Shown: one piece after another, positions 15,224 through 24,162 of the stretch
How positions within the stretch are numbered: the first letter of the stretch is position 1
Layout of the letters: the number at the start of each line of letters is the position of its first letter
Assembly (NCBI GenBank): GCA_944380235.1
Contig: CALWHD010000082.1
Location: forward strand, 1 to 38,936
Source: an uncultured Blautia sp.
GTDB lineage: Bacteria > Bacillota > Clostridia > Lachnospirales > Lachnospiraceae
Length of the DNA stretch: 38,936 nt
Reading direction: 5' to 3'
The notes under the pieces: generated by a model
The model's input: only the letters and a program-made list of their open reading frames with translations
What the model was told of the DNA's origin: nothing
Databases searched by the model: none
Program-made: the position numbers and the translations under genes

Positions 15224-17359
15224 TCACATAGATTTCCGCTCTGCGATCTCCGCCATCTTCGCCGCATTAAGTCTTGTATCTCCATGGACCCTGCTGTAGG
15301 ACAGATATCCGTTCATACGGTCGATCTTTGTCAGATTCCTGGATCCGCATACAGGACACACATCCATTTCCAGTTCCTCGTGCCCACAGTCGTCACAGTA
15401 GGCAAGGGAAAGGTTTACTCCTTCATAGTACCCCAGTTCCATAGCACGCCTTACCAAAGCCCGGATAGCATCAATGTTATAACCGATGGGATAACGCACA
15501 TACTGTATCTTTCCTCCGTTGCACAGTTCCCAGAATCTTCCCTCACAGTCCTGTTTTTCAATGGGCGTGATATCTTCTGTGACATGGCAATGGAAACTGT
15601 TGCTCACGTATGGACGGTCAGACACGCCTTCCACAATGCCGTACATCTTCCTGAACTGCTCTACCTGCAGTCCGCACAGACTTTCTGCCGGAGTGCCGTA
15701 AATGGCATACAGATTGCCGTCCTCTTTCTTATACTGCTCCACTTTTCTGTTGATATACTGGAGTACCTCCAGAGCAAACTCTCCGTCCTCCCGGATAGAC
15801 TTTCCATTGTAAAGCTCCTGAAGCTCATTTAATGCAGTGATCCCGAAAGAAGCTGTCATTGGTTTGAGCAGCGGCTTGATCTTGTCAGAAGGCTTTAAAT
15901 TGCCGCCGTAGAATCCGCCTTCACAGTAAGCAAGAGGATTTGTGGACGCCCTCATTTCTCCCAGATAATCATAGGTTCTGATGTGAAGCTGACGTATCAT
16001 TTCCAGATAGAAATCAAGGACTTCATAGAAATCCCGGTTCTCAGACCTGGCCTTCGCCAGGATCATGGGAAGATGGAGACTTACAGCTCCCACATTAAAG
16101 CGGCCTACAAATACCGGCTCATCTTTTTCATCTGCCGGATTCATGCCTCCTCTCACATACCAGGGACTTAAAAATGCCCTGCATCCCATAGGACTGATGA
16201 CTTTTTTGTATCTCTTATACATACTGGAAATATATCCTTTTCCACTCAGAGAAAGCCAGTCAGGATACATGGTCTTTGCGGAGCAGGCAATCCCTGCCTC
16301 AAAAACATCCTCTCCGATTTTGCCCTCTCCATGTACATTTTCATCATACAGAAATACGATTTTGGGAAAGAGCACCGGCTTTTTATGTCCTTTCTTTCCC
16401 TGTCCGCCTTTGTGCACTTCCAGAAGGGAAATGCTGCACATCTTCTCAAAACGCCCCATGCCAAGCCCCAGAGTCACTGTCACAAAAGGATAGTCTCCTC
16501 TGGAAGAACCTACGGTATTCAGCTTATACTCGATTCCCTGCCAGCCCTGGTCGTAGTCTCTTCTCACCTTATCAAGGGCATATTGCTCAGCTCTCTCCTG
16601 TGCCTTATCCCAGAGAGGATCCACATATTTCAGAAATTCTTCTTTATACTTTACATAACTTTTCTCCGCATAGGGGGCCAGGATCTTATCTACCTCCGGT
16701 ACAGTAAAACCGCCGTACTGCTGCGCCGCAGTGCTCAGGATAATATCTCCCATTACGTCAAAAGCTGTATCCAGTGTTTTCGGCTCATTGTACCATACAT
16801 TTCCCATTTCAAATCCGCCTTTCAGAACATTGGCAACATCAAAAAGGCAGCAGTTCATGGTATCCAGACGCGCTGACTGGTCATGGATATAAATGTATCC
16901 GTCCTTGCATGCCTGCAGCTCATTCCTGGTCATGAAAAATTTCCTGTAGAGTTCCTTATTCAGTTCATTAAAGATCAGGCTTCTTTTTGTGGCAACCAGA
17001 GCGCTGTCCGTATTAGCGTTGCTCTTGTCGCCGATATAGCGGATGGACTGACTCTTGGTATATACCTCGTCCATCATATGGATAAAATCATGTTTATAAT
17101 TGCGGTAGTCCCGGTAGCTTTTTGCCACAGACGGATTCACCGCCTCCAGGGCACCTTCCACAATATTGTGCATCTCCTGGATAGAGATTTCCTCCTTGCC
17201 CAGAGATCTTGCCTTTTCCTCCGCATATTTACAGAGAAATTCCACTTCCTGTTCCGTAAACTGGTACATAATACGGGACGCGGATTTATTCACTGCACGA
17301 ATAATTTTCTGCACATCAAACTTCTCTCTCGTGCCGTCTTTTTTAATTACATACATCAT
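15224..17359 (-). CDS. nrdD: Anaerobic (class III) ribonucleoside-triphosphate reductase
   Basis: 711 residues from ATG 17359, with GAGAGG seven bases upstream. It reduces ribonucleotides to deoxyribonucleotides under anoxia using a glycyl radical. An N-terminal ATP-cone (about 1-95, starting MYVIKKDGTREKFDVQKI) gives dATP/ATP allostery. The C-terminus has a zinc-binding four-cysteine set (CDDCG and CPVCG) and the glycyl-radical loop RMNGYL (G684, 28 residues from the end). The activase gene nrdG, often next to nrdD, is not in the window. Candidate NrdR boxes lie upstream (17399-17451). Confidence 0.96.
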   Translation of the reverse strand: MMYVIKKDGTREKFDVQKIIRAVNKSASRIMYQFTEQEVEFLCKYAEEKARSLGKEEISIQEMHNIVEGALEAVNPSVAKSYRDYRNYKHDFIHMMDEVYTKSQSIRYIGDKSNANTDSALVATKRSLIFNELNKELYRKFFMTRNELQACKDGYIYIHDQSARLDTMNCCLFDVANVLKGGFEMGNVWYNEPKTLDTAFDVMGDIILSTAAQQYGGFTVPEVDKILAPYAEKSYVKYKEEFLKYVDPLWDKAQERAEQYALDKVRRDYDQGWQGIEYKLNTVGSSRGDYPFVTVTLGLGMGRFEKMCSISLLEVHKGGQGKKGHKKPVLFPKIVFLYDENVHGEGKIGEDVFEAGIACSAKTMYPDWLSLSGKGYISSMYKRYKKVISPMGCRAFLSPWYVRGGMNPADEKDEPVFVGRFNVGAVSLHLPMILAKARSENRDFYEVLDFYLEMIRQLHIRTYDYLGEMRASTNPLAYCEGGFYGGNLKPSDKIKPLLKPMTASFGITALNELQELYNGKSIREDGEFALEVLQYINRKVEQYKKEDGNLYAIYGTPAESLCGLQVEQFRKMYGIVEGVSDRPYVSNSFHCHVTEDITPIEKQDCEGRFWELCNGGKIQYVRYPIGYNIDAIRALVRRAMELGYYEGVNLSLAYCDDCGHEELEMDVCPVCGSRNLTKIDRMNGYLSYSRVHGDTRLNAAKMAEIAERKSM

Positions 17360-17396
17360 TGCCTCACCTCTCACAGCGGTACCCCTTTTTTAGCTT

Positions 17397-17453
17397 TTAC
17401 TATATCTTGTGCCGCCTTGTGTCATTATATTTTATTTTTACCACATGTTGTAT
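17397..17453 (-). promoter_or_regulatory. nrdD promoter flanked by two NrdR-box-like sites
   Basis: On the minus strand TATAAT (17429-17424) lies about 65 bases before the nrdD start codon. Plus-strand ACTATATCTTGT (17399-17410) matches the core of the NrdR box (consensus ACwATATATwGT) at 11 of 12 positions. A weaker site, ACCACATGTTGT (17440-17451), matches 9 of 12. Their starts are 41 bases apart, about four helical turns, and they bracket the -10, as expected for repression by NrdR. Confidence 0.6.
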
Positions 17454-17655
17454 TCAGAAGTATAGCACTTTTTTCTCTCCATTGGAAGTTGGAATATTGC
17501 ACAATTATAAAATCCCCCTGTATGTCCCCCTTCTCTTTCTCCATTTTACAGAGTTTTCACAGAAAAAAAGCGGTAAAATTTTTCCTTTTTTCCCGAAAAT
17601 TCCTTCCTTTTCTCCCTGCTTTTCTTTTTTCCGAGTTTTATTTTATATAAAATGC

Positions 17656-17675
17656 ACAACAGATTTTTCTGCTGT
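17656..17675 (-). terminator. Weak terminator after the MATE gene
   Basis: On the minus strand ACAGCAGA pairs with TCTGTTGT (8 bp, one G-U) around a 4-base loop, followed by GCATTTTATATAAAATAAAA. Confidence 0.4.
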
Positions 17676-17683
17676 CCTGATTT

Positions 17684-19051
17684 TTATCTGGTAATATTTT
17701 TCAGCCATTTAAAAGATTTGTACCGCCATAAAGAAAAGGGAATTTTTATAACTTCGTCGCTGCACAGCAGAATGTAGACCCATGGCATGGGAATCCCGAT
17801 CACAAAAGCTCCCACTGCTGCTCCTGCGATAGAACACAGCCACATAACACCCATATCCAGCACCAGTCCAAATCTGGTATCACCTCCGGAGCGGAATACG
17901 CCTACGACCAGGGTACTGTTCACAGACTGGGCCACTACATAGTAGGACATGATCACCATCATAACACTGAGATAAGACTTTGCCAGAGGCGTCAATTTCA
18001 TGACAGTGTATATCACCGGTGAAACAGCAAGAAGCAGAATGCCTCCGCCGATGCCGAAGAGGACCGACAGATGCAGGAAACGGTGCCCGTACTCCCTTGC
18101 CAGTTCCTCCTTTTTCTCCCCGATCGCTTTTCCTATCATAATGGAAGCTGCATTGGAAACACCAAAAGAAATAACCATGGAAAGCTGCCTGCACACCTGA
18201 GTCACAGAATGTGCTGCCACAGACGCACTTCCCAGATGACCAACAATGGCAGAGATCGCCGACATACCCGCGCCCCAGGCAAGTTCATTTAAAAGCACCG
18301 GAAAAGCATAAGTAAAAAAATCCCTGGAAAGTGCTCTGTCCCTTACGAACAGATCCCTGAAATGGATTTTTACAATATCGTTTTTCCTGAAAGCATAATA
18401 AACCACAATAATGACTTCAATGGCTCTGGAACACAAAGTTCCCAGGGCAGCCCCCGCCGCTCCCATTGCCGGAAACCCAAGAAGTCCGAAAATAAAAACA
18501 GCGTTCAGCACAATATTCACACACAGGGAAGTCCCGTACACTACTGTGGCGATCACTACTTTCTCAATACTTCTGATAATGTTCAGATACACATTGGTAA
18601 AGGCAGACAGCACATAAGAAAAGCTGACGATTTTTAAATATCTGATGCCTTCCGCGACGATCTCCGGCTCCGCAGTGAAAATCCTCATAAAAAACTGGGG
18701 GGCGAAAAACGCCGCCGCCCAGAAGACCAGTGCACCCAGAATAGAAATACGAAAAGACATCCCCATGACCTTCTCTATGGTACGGGTATCCTTCTTTCCC
18801 CAGTACTGGGCCGTCAGCACACATGCGCCTGAGGTCACCCCAAAGAACAGCAGCGACAGAATAAAATACATCTGATTCGCCAGAGAAACCCCGGAAAGCG
18901 CTGTCTCGCTGACTCTTCCCAACATAATGACATCTGTGGAGGTTACCCCCACATTGATCAGATTCTGCAGTGCCATTGGCATGACCAGCCGGAAAACATT
19001 GGAATAAAAACTTTTGTCCTCTGTACTCATGTTTTTTCTTATGTGAAACAT
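17684..19051 (-). CDS. MATE-family multidrug/Na+ efflux transporter
   Basis: 455 residues with about 12 membrane segments in two homologous halves. The N-terminal half opens with MPMALQNLINVGVTSTDVIMLG, a typical MATE signature region. MATE proteins export cationic drugs or metabolites using Na+ or H+ gradients. I chose the ATG at 19051 (MFHIRKNM) because GAGGGGG lies 6 bases before it; upstream ATGs would overlap the end of dapF. The gene begins 25 bases after the dapF stop codon and is likely co-transcribed with it. Substrate unknown. Confidence 0.92.
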   Translation of the reverse strand: MFHIRKNMSTEDKSFYSNVFRLVMPMALQNLINVGVTSTDVIMLGRVSETALSGVSLANQMYFILSLLFFGVTSGACVLTAQYWGKKDTRTIEKVMGMSFRISILGALVFWAAAFFAPQFFMRIFTAEPEIVAEGIRYLKIVSFSYVLSAFTNVYLNIIRSIEKVVIATVVYGTSLCVNIVLNAVFIFGLLGFPAMGAAGAALGTLCSRAIEVIIVVYYAFRKNDIVKIHFRDLFVRDRALSRDFFTYAFPVLLNELAWGAGMSAISAIVGHLGSASVAAHSVTQVCRQLSMVISFGVSNAASIMIGKAIGEKKEELAREYGHRFLHLSVLFGIGGGILLLAVSPVIYTVMKLTPLAKSYLSVMMVIMSYYVVAQSVNSTLVVGVFRSGGDTRFGLVLDMGVMWLCSIAGAAVGAFVIGIPMPWVYILLCSDEVIKIPFSLWRYKSFKWLKNITR

Positions 19052-19076
19052 CTCTTTCCCCCTCATGTCACGTCTT

Positions 19077-19910
19077 TTACAGCTGGATTTCCCCATCAAA
19101 TACTACAGCGGCAGGGCCTGTCATATAAACCAGATTGTCTTTTCTGTCCCAGGAAATCTTCAGATCGCCGCCCAGAAGCTTCACAGTCACCTGTTCGTCC
19201 GTATAGCCATTTAGCACACTTGCCACTGCCACTGCGCAAGCCCCTGTGCCACAAGCAAGGGTCTCCCCGCTGCCTCTTTCCCAGACTCTCATCTCCACTG
19301 TACTGCGGTCAATGACACGGACAAATTCTGTATTTACACTCTCCGGAAACGCCCTGTGTTTCTCAAAGAAAGGACCCACTTCGTCTATTTTCAGGTTCTT
19401 CACGTCATCCAGATAGACTACCGCATGAGGATTTCCCATAGATACCGCTGTCACTTCATAGATCTGCTCATTTACATTCAGAGGCTGGCTGATCACCTGC
19501 TTCATGGGATAGATCATAGGAATCTTTTCGGTCAGAAGCTCCGGTGAACCCATATTGACTCTGACCTGAATTACTTTTCCATCCTCGACAGTTAATTCCA
19601 GATGCTTTACACCGCTTTTTGTGTCTACACTGATACTGGTCTTATCCGTCAGACCATAGTCATACACATACTTTGCCACACAGCGGATTCCGTTGCCGCA
19701 CATGGCCCCCTGGCTGCCGTCTGCATTGTACATTTCCATCTCAAAATCAGCCTTTTCAGAAGGCTTTATCAAGATCAGCCCGTCAGAACCGATCCCAAAA
19801 TGTCTGTCGCTGACTTTTACAGCCACTTCTGAAGGATTCTCCACTTTCTCCTGAAAGCAGTTGACATAAACATAATCATTTCCGATTCCATGCATTTTTG
19901 TAAATTTCAT
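19077..19910 (-). CDS. dapF: Diaminopimelate epimerase
   Basis: 277 residues. PLP-independent epimerase converting LL- to meso-diaminopimelate for lysine and peptidoglycan synthesis. The two catalytic cysteines are present: C71 in AMCGNGIRC and C220 in GSGETLACGTGAC. The start MKFTKMHGIGNDYVYV matches the family, and AGGAGG precedes the ATG. Other lysine-pathway genes are absent from the window, as is common for dapF. A terminator-like hairpin (19953-19983) separates it from the upstream reductase gene. Confidence 0.96.
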   Translation of the reverse strand: MKFTKMHGIGNDYVYVNCFQEKVENPSEVAVKVSDRHFGIGSDGLILIKPSEKADFEMEMYNADGSQGAMCGNGIRCVAKYVYDYGLTDKTSISVDTKSGVKHLELTVEDGKVIQVRVNMGSPELLTEKIPMIYPMKQVISQPLNVNEQIYEVTAVSMGNPHAVVYLDDVKNLKIDEVGPFFEKHRAFPESVNTEFVRVIDRSTVEMRVWERGSGETLACGTGACAVAVASVLNGYTDEQVTVKLLGGDLKISWDRKDNLVYMTGPAAVVFDGEIQL

Positions 19911-19945
19911 AAATCATACCTCCTCTGATAAAATCCAGAACGCTC

Positions 19946-19985
19946 AATGAAAAAGAGGGCGTCTTTTTGAAAGATACCCTCTTCT
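19946..19985 (-). terminator. Terminator after the siroheme reductase gene
   Basis: On the minus strand AAGAGGG pairs with CCCTCTT (19977-19983 and 19953-19959), with a 17-base loop that can extend the stem (ATCTTTC/AAAGAC), followed by TTTCATT. Confidence 0.55.
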
Positions 19986-20067
19986 TATCTTCTGCTCTAT
20001 CATAGCAAATCCCGGTTCTGTCTGTCAATGTCCTGCTGCGAGTTACAGCAGGCTCCATATGATTTTA

Positions 20068-21021
20068 TCAGCAGGTAGCGCCTCCGGTCTCATGAAGTTT
20101 TGCATCAAGGATCTCCTGCTTTCTTTCCAGAATGTCATCAGAAATAATCTGTGCTTCCACATTCTCAAATCCAAGCCGTTCTACTGTCTCTGCAAAACGT
20201 TCTCCCGTCTTTCCCTGTTCTCTGTATAAAAGGATTGCTTTTTCCACTGCGGCGATGACCTCTTCTTTGCTGGTAAAGATTTTGCTCAGAGGTCTTCCCA
20301 TGGCAATTTTCTTTCCCCATCTTCCGCCTATATAGATTTTATAGCCGTTGATTCCATCCTCAATGGCATCGAAATGACAGGTTCCGATACAGCGTCCGCA
20401 GTTGATGCATTTCTCCTTGTCGATCTCCATCACACCGTCTTGTACTTTCACTGCATCTACAGGACAGGCTTTCTGCACAGAGCATTTCTTACAACCGTTG
20501 CACAGGTCTTCATCATAATTGGGAATCATCTGTCCCACGATCCCCAGGTCGTTCAGGTTTGGTTTTACACAGTTATTAGGACATCCGCCTACTGCAAGTT
20601 TAAATTTATGGGGAAGCTTCACTCCCCGATACCCTAAATAAAATTTTTCGTGAAGCTCTTCTGACAGAGCAAAGGTATCGATCAGTCCATACTGACAGGT
20701 AGTTCCCTTGCAGGATACCACCGGACGTACCTTGGATCCTGTACCGCCGGTATCAAGTCCTGCCTCCTGGATAAAGGCGCGGAATTCATCGATCTTCTCA
20801 TAGGGGATTCCCTGTACTTCCACGGTAAGGCGGGTAGTATAAGTCACATTTCCATTTCCGAATTTTTCTGCCGCTTCTCCGATGGCGATCTGCTGCTTCG
20901 CAGTGATCTTTCCGTTTTTTGTGATAATTCTTCCTGAGAAATTATCTGTCCCCTTATTGCTCAAAAACCCCAGGGCCTTTACTCTTTTTTCATCTTCTTT
21001 GCTGACTGTAAGTGTTGCCAT
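20068..21021 (-). CDS. Small siroheme/[4Fe-4S] nitrite/sulfite reductase-like protein with ferredoxin domain
   Basis: 317 residues. A nitrite/sulfite reductase half-domain is followed by cluster-binding cysteines C104-x4-C109 and C147-x3-C151 (VGGCPNNC), the siroheme/[4Fe-4S] site. An inserted ferredoxin module follows with CNGCKKC...CP (about 174-187) and CINCGRCIGTC (about 205-215), for two further [4Fe-4S] clusters. It is half the size of assimilatory enzymes and resembles the small Asr/DsrLP-type reductases of anaerobes. The likely substrate is sulfite or nitrite, undecided. AGGAGG precedes the ATG. It lies 25 bases downstream of the CoADR-rhodanese gene, probably in the same operon. Confidence 0.87.
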   Translation of the reverse strand: MATLTVSKEDEKRVKALGFLSNKGTDNFSGRIITKNGKITAKQQIAIGEAAEKFGNGNVTYTTRLTVEVQGIPYEKIDEFRAFIQEAGLDTGGTGSKVRPVVSCKGTTCQYGLIDTFALSEELHEKFYLGYRGVKLPHKFKLAVGGCPNNCVKPNLNDLGIVGQMIPNYDEDLCNGCKKCSVQKACPVDAVKVQDGVMEIDKEKCINCGRCIGTCHFDAIEDGINGYKIYIGGRWGKKIAMGRPLSKIFTSKEEVIAAVEKAILLYREQGKTGERFAETVERLGFENVEAQIISDDILERKQEILDAKLHETGGATC

Positions 21022-21046
21022 ACTTTTTCCTCCTCTTTTTGACTTT

Positions 21047-22681
21047 TTATTCTTCTGTTAATTCTGTTCCGTTAAACATTGTCCCGCCTTCCAGCACCTT
21101 GGTATTGGTATAGCCGAAATATTTCAGGCGGTTCTGAAGCAGGTATGCCCTTCTTCCCTTTGTGCATACCAGAAGCAGTTTTTCATCTTTGGGATGATTT
21201 TGAAGTTCTCCTTCTACCTCTGCCGGATTGATGAACTCTGCCCCTTCGATGGCCGGAGTAAGCCCTGCATCCAAAATGGTATAACTTTCCGCGGCGCCTT
21301 CCTGGAATTCTGCCGGAGTAAAGGAATCCAGCTTTCCTTCCATCTTATTGAGCAGAACATTGATCATATGTCCAAAAGGATGAATGGCTGTGGAGAACGG
21401 CGGCGCATAGGCAAAATCCAGATGCTCCAGCTGGTTCACCGTCGCCTTCATGGAAAGGGCCACTACTGCGATATCCACCATCTTGTCCACTGCTCCTTTT
21501 CCCAGAACCTGGATGCCCAAAAATTCCCTGGTGGTCTTATCCGCGATCATCTTCACGATAAAGGAACCTGCGCCCGGATAATAATGTGCCTTGTCATCCA
21601 CTGCTCCCAGCACTGTGATCACATCATGCCCCGCTGCCTTTGCCGCTGCTTCTGTAAGCCCGGTCCTGCCTGCATTCAATCCGGGAAGTTTCACCACGCC
21701 TGTGCCCAGCACACCGGGATAGGAGATATCCGCGCCTTCCAGGTTCTGTGCCAGGATGCGCCCCTCGATATTAGCAGAGGAACCCATGGGGGACCATGCT
21801 CTCTCACCAGTCATACGGTTGACCACCATAGCACAGTCTCCTGCCGCATAAATATCTTCATCACTGGTCCTTAAATGCTCATCTACCAGAATGGTTTTAT
21901 TTGGCGCAAGTTCGATCCCTGTATCTGCCAGGAATCCTGTATTGGCACGGATTCCCAGAGACAGGATCAGGGCATCTGCCTTGATCGCTCTGCGGGAAGT
22001 CTTTACTTTCTCTACCTTGTCTGTGCCTTCTACACCTTCCAGTTTTGTGTCAGTCATAGCCATGATCCCAATATCTGCCAGATAATTTTCCACATATTCT
22101 GCCATTTCCGGATCAAATCCCGGCATAATATGGGATGCCATATCAATGACCGTGGTGCGGATTCCCTTCTCCTTCAGGTTTTCTGCCACCTCCAGGCCGA
22201 TAAAACCGCCTCCTGCGATCACAGCCCGCTTGATGTTCCCTGACTCCACAGCCTTTCTTAAATCTTCTGCATCCTGAGGCGTGCGCATACAAAAAACATT
22301 TTTCAGATCTACGCCGGGAAGAGGCGGCACAATGGGGGAGGCCCCGGTAGCGATCACAAGTTTGTCATAGCTGTATTCCGCTTCCTCCTGTGTCTTCAGA
22401 TCCACTGCAGTGACCTTTTTCGCTTCCCGGTCTAATGCTGTAACTTCCACTCCTGTTTTTACCTTGGCTCCGGTCAGCTTTTCAAATGCCGCCGGAGTGT
22501 TGACGATGAGCTGGCTCCTCTCATGGATCACATTGCTCACATAATAGGGAAGTCCGCACCCCGCGTAAGAAATATCCTCGCTTTTTGTGAGAATCAGTAC
22601 CTCATCGCCTCTGTTCTCCCTTTTTAATTTTGCTGCCACCTTTGTTCCCGCAGCCACACCGCCAATAATCAGAATCCTCAT
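21047..22681 (-). CDS. CoA-disulfide reductase-type flavoprotein fused to a rhodanese domain
   Basis: 544 residues. The pyridine-nucleotide-disulfide oxidoreductase part (1-450) has the N-terminal FAD loop IIGGVAAGTK, the single redox cysteine C42 in AGCGLPYYV (CoADR/Nox type), an NAD loop AVIAGGGFIGLEVAE, and the second FAD site IYAAGDCA. The C-terminal rhodanese-like part (about 450-544) carries C506 in LLVCTKGRRAYLL. Bacillus CoADR-RHD proteins with this architecture reduce CoA disulfides, persulfides or polysulfides with NAD(P)H. Pairing with a sulfite-reductase-like gene supports a sulfur role, though NADH oxidase activity is possible. Its promoter region is shared with the divergent LysR gene. 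Confidence 0.9.
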   Translation of the reverse strand: MRILIIGGVAAGTKVAAKLKRENRGDEVLILTKSEDISYAGCGLPYYVSNVIHERSQLIVNTPAAFEKLTGAKVKTGVEVTALDREAKKVTAVDLKTQEEAEYSYDKLVIATGASPIVPPLPGVDLKNVFCMRTPQDAEDLRKAVESGNIKRAVIAGGGFIGLEVAENLKEKGIRTTVIDMASHIMPGFDPEMAEYVENYLADIGIMAMTDTKLEGVEGTDKVEKVKTSRRAIKADALILSLGIRANTGFLADTGIELAPNKTILVDEHLRTSDEDIYAAGDCAMVVNRMTGERAWSPMGSSANIEGRILAQNLEGADISYPGVLGTGVVKLPGLNAGRTGLTEAAAKAAGHDVITVLGAVDDKAHYYPGAGSFIVKMIADKTTREFLGIQVLGKGAVDKMVDIAVVALSMKATVNQLEHLDFAYAPPFSTAIHPFGHMINVLLNKMEGKLDSFTPAEFQEGAAESYTILDAGLTPAIEGAEFINPAEVEGELQNHPKDEKLLLVCTKGRRAYLLQNRLKYFGYTNTKVLEGGTMFNGTELTEE

Positions 22682-22757
22682 ACAAATCTCCTCTTTTCTC
22701 TTTTGAACAGCCAGCTGAGAGCTGTCTGTTGTTTTCCAGTTATTTCTATTGTACCAC

Positions 22758-22786
22758 TTGTCATATTATAGGAAAAGAAATATAAT
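22758..22786 (+). promoter_or_regulatory. Promoter of the LysR gene
   Basis: TTGTCA (22758-22763), a 17-base spacer, then a perfect TATAAT (22781-22786). It directs transcription towards the LysR gene at 22850. The spacer contains the left half of the inverted repeat described at 22767-22814. Confidence 0.6.
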
Positions 22787-22814
22787 TCTATATAACTCAT
22801 AAGTTTTTCCTATA
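22767..22814. promoter_or_regulatory. Inverted repeat in the LysR/CoADR divergent promoter
   Basis: TATAGGAAAA (22767-22776) is perfectly repeated inverted as TTTTCCTATA (22805-22814), with 28 bases between. Within the gap ACTCATAAGT (22795-22804) is a near-palindrome of the T-N11-A type that LysR regulators bind. The position between divergent regulator and target genes fits an operator. Confidence 0.5.
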
Positions 22815-22849
22815 TATCAGAAACCAATACCCTACAAAGGAGGAAGCCC

Positions 22850-23773
22850 ATGACAATCCGGCATTTAAAAGTTTTTATAGCTGTCGCAGAGACAGGCAAA
22901 ATGAGCGCGGCAGCTGAAAAGCTCTATCTGTCCCAGCCTTCCGTAAGTCAGGCCATTCGGGAACTGGAGTCACACTATCAGGTACTTCTCTTTGAGCGTC
23001 TCTCCAAAAAACTTTTTATCACAGAGGCAGGAAAACGTCTGTACAGCTATGCCAAACCTGTAGTGACCCAGTTTGACCTGATTGAAGAAAATATGGCACA
23101 GGAAGCACGGATACAGCAGCTGCGGATAGGCGGGACAATCACTGTGGGAAGCAGTCTTCTCCCTTATTTTATCCGCGATCTGAAAGAAGCCTGCCCGGAA
23201 ACACTTCTGTACTCCTATGTAAATAACACAAGAATCATAGAAAAAAAGATCCTGGACATGGAACTGGACGTAGCTATAGTAGAAGGACGGATCCGCCATC
23301 CTGATCTGGTCTCCACTCCCCTGGTTCACGATATGCTGGTCCTCGCCTGCAGCAGTCATCATCCTTTCGCGGGAAAATCTTGTCTTCAGGTACAGAAACT
23401 GGCAGGACAGGATTTTGTCATGCGGGAATCAGGAAGCGGCACCAGGGAGTTATTTGAAGATTTTCTCCGGCGCCACCGTCTTTCTATCCGGACAGCCTTT
23501 GAAGAAAGCAGCCCGGACGCCATCAGGAATGCCATCAAGATCAACAACTGCCTGGGCGTGGTTTCCATACGCCTGCTGGAGGAAGATATCCGTCAAAAGA
23601 ACATTTATGTTTTCACCAGCCCTCATCGGGAATGGAACCGCCTGTTCAGCTTTGTCTACCACAAAGATAAATACCTTTCAGCCCCCCTTTTAAAGCTTGA
23701 GGAAATTGTCAAAAGCTACGATGACATTGCCTATCTTCACTCTCTGTCCGGAGGAAAGCTGCTGGACAGCTGA
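22850..23773 (+). CDS. LysR-family transcriptional regulator
   Basis: 307 residues. An N-terminal winged helix-turn-helix (about 1-60: MTIRHLKVFIAVAETGKMSAAA then LSQPSVSQAIRELE) is followed by a substrate-binding domain (about 90-295). It is transcribed divergently from the CoADR-rhodanese/siroheme reductase operon, with a palindromic region between, so it very likely controls that operon. The CysL/YeiE/CbbR subgroup is suggested by the N-terminus, and a sulfur-linked effector is plausible, but this is inference. GGAGG lies 8 bases before the ATG. A terminator follows at 23775-23814. Confidence 0.92.
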   Translation: MTIRHLKVFIAVAETGKMSAAAEKLYLSQPSVSQAIRELESHYQVLLFERLSKKLFITEAGKRLYSYAKPVVTQFDLIEENMAQEARIQQLRIGGTITVGSSLLPYFIRDLKEACPETLLYSYVNNTRIIEKKILDMELDVAIVEGRIRHPDLVSTPLVHDMLVLACSSHHPFAGKSCLQVQKLAGQDFVMRESGSGTRELFEDFLRRHRLSIRTAFEESSPDAIRNAIKINNCLGVVSIRLLEEDIRQKNIYVFTSPHREWNRLFSFVYHKDKYLSAPLLKLEEIVKSYDDIAYLHSLSGGKLLDS

Positions 23774-23774
23774 A

Positions 23775-23814
23775 AAAAGGCTGTCCTGCTCATTTCTGAG
23801 TACGACAGCCTTTT
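23775..23814 (+). terminator. Bidirectional terminator between lysR and rubredoxin genes
   Basis: AAAAGGCTGTC (23775-23785) pairs perfectly with GACAGCCTTTT (23804-23814). The symmetrical A/T tails would terminate both the LysR gene (plus) and the rubredoxin gene (minus). Confidence 0.75.
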
Positions 23815-23867
23815 CTGTTTCTATACAGCGGGGAAATCAGGATGAACCTGATTTCCGCCCTCCGTTT

Positions 23868-24029
23868 TTATTCCTCTACTACAAAATCATCTTTTCCCAC
23901 ACCGCAGATTGGGCAGACCCAGTCTTCCGGAAGGTCTTCAAAAGCTGTTCCGGGAGCGATTCCGCTGTCCGGATCTCCAACTTCAGGATCATATACATAT
24001 CCGCATGGTTCACATACATATTTTTTCAT
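23868..24029 (-). CDS. Rubredoxin
   Basis: 53 residues. It begins [20 protein letters not shown] and ends [13 protein letters not shown]. The two iron-binding CxxC pairs are C6/C9 and C39/C42 (CPICG). Rubredoxins are one-electron carriers, in anaerobes commonly serving peroxide, superoxide or oxygen reductases. The ATG is preceded by GGAGG. It stands alone, convergent with the LysR gene. A link to the flavoprotein at 21047-22681 as an electron source is possible but unproven. Confidence 0.95.
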   Translation of the reverse strand: MKKYVCEPCGYVYDPEVGDPDSGIAPGTAFEDLPEDWVCPICGVGKDDFVVEE

Positions 24030-24162
24030 ATTTCCATACCTCCTATAAAAAGATTATCTCCGTGCTCTTTCTGAGCTATTCCTAGTCTATCATACTTTTC
24101 CCTGAGTTTCCAGAGTAAATTTGTAGAGTTTATGTTTTTTTTACGGACCAATAACAAAGAAA

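Larger units (their letters stand above)
17360..17683. other. Intergenic region upstream of nrdD
   Basis: 324 bases without a gene. It contains the nrdD promoter with two NrdR-box-like sites (17397-17453), and the weak terminator of the MATE gene (17656-17675). The middle (about 17460-17640) is pyrimidine-rich on the plus strand (many TTTTC/CTTTT runs) and shows no feature I can name. Confidence 0.6.
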
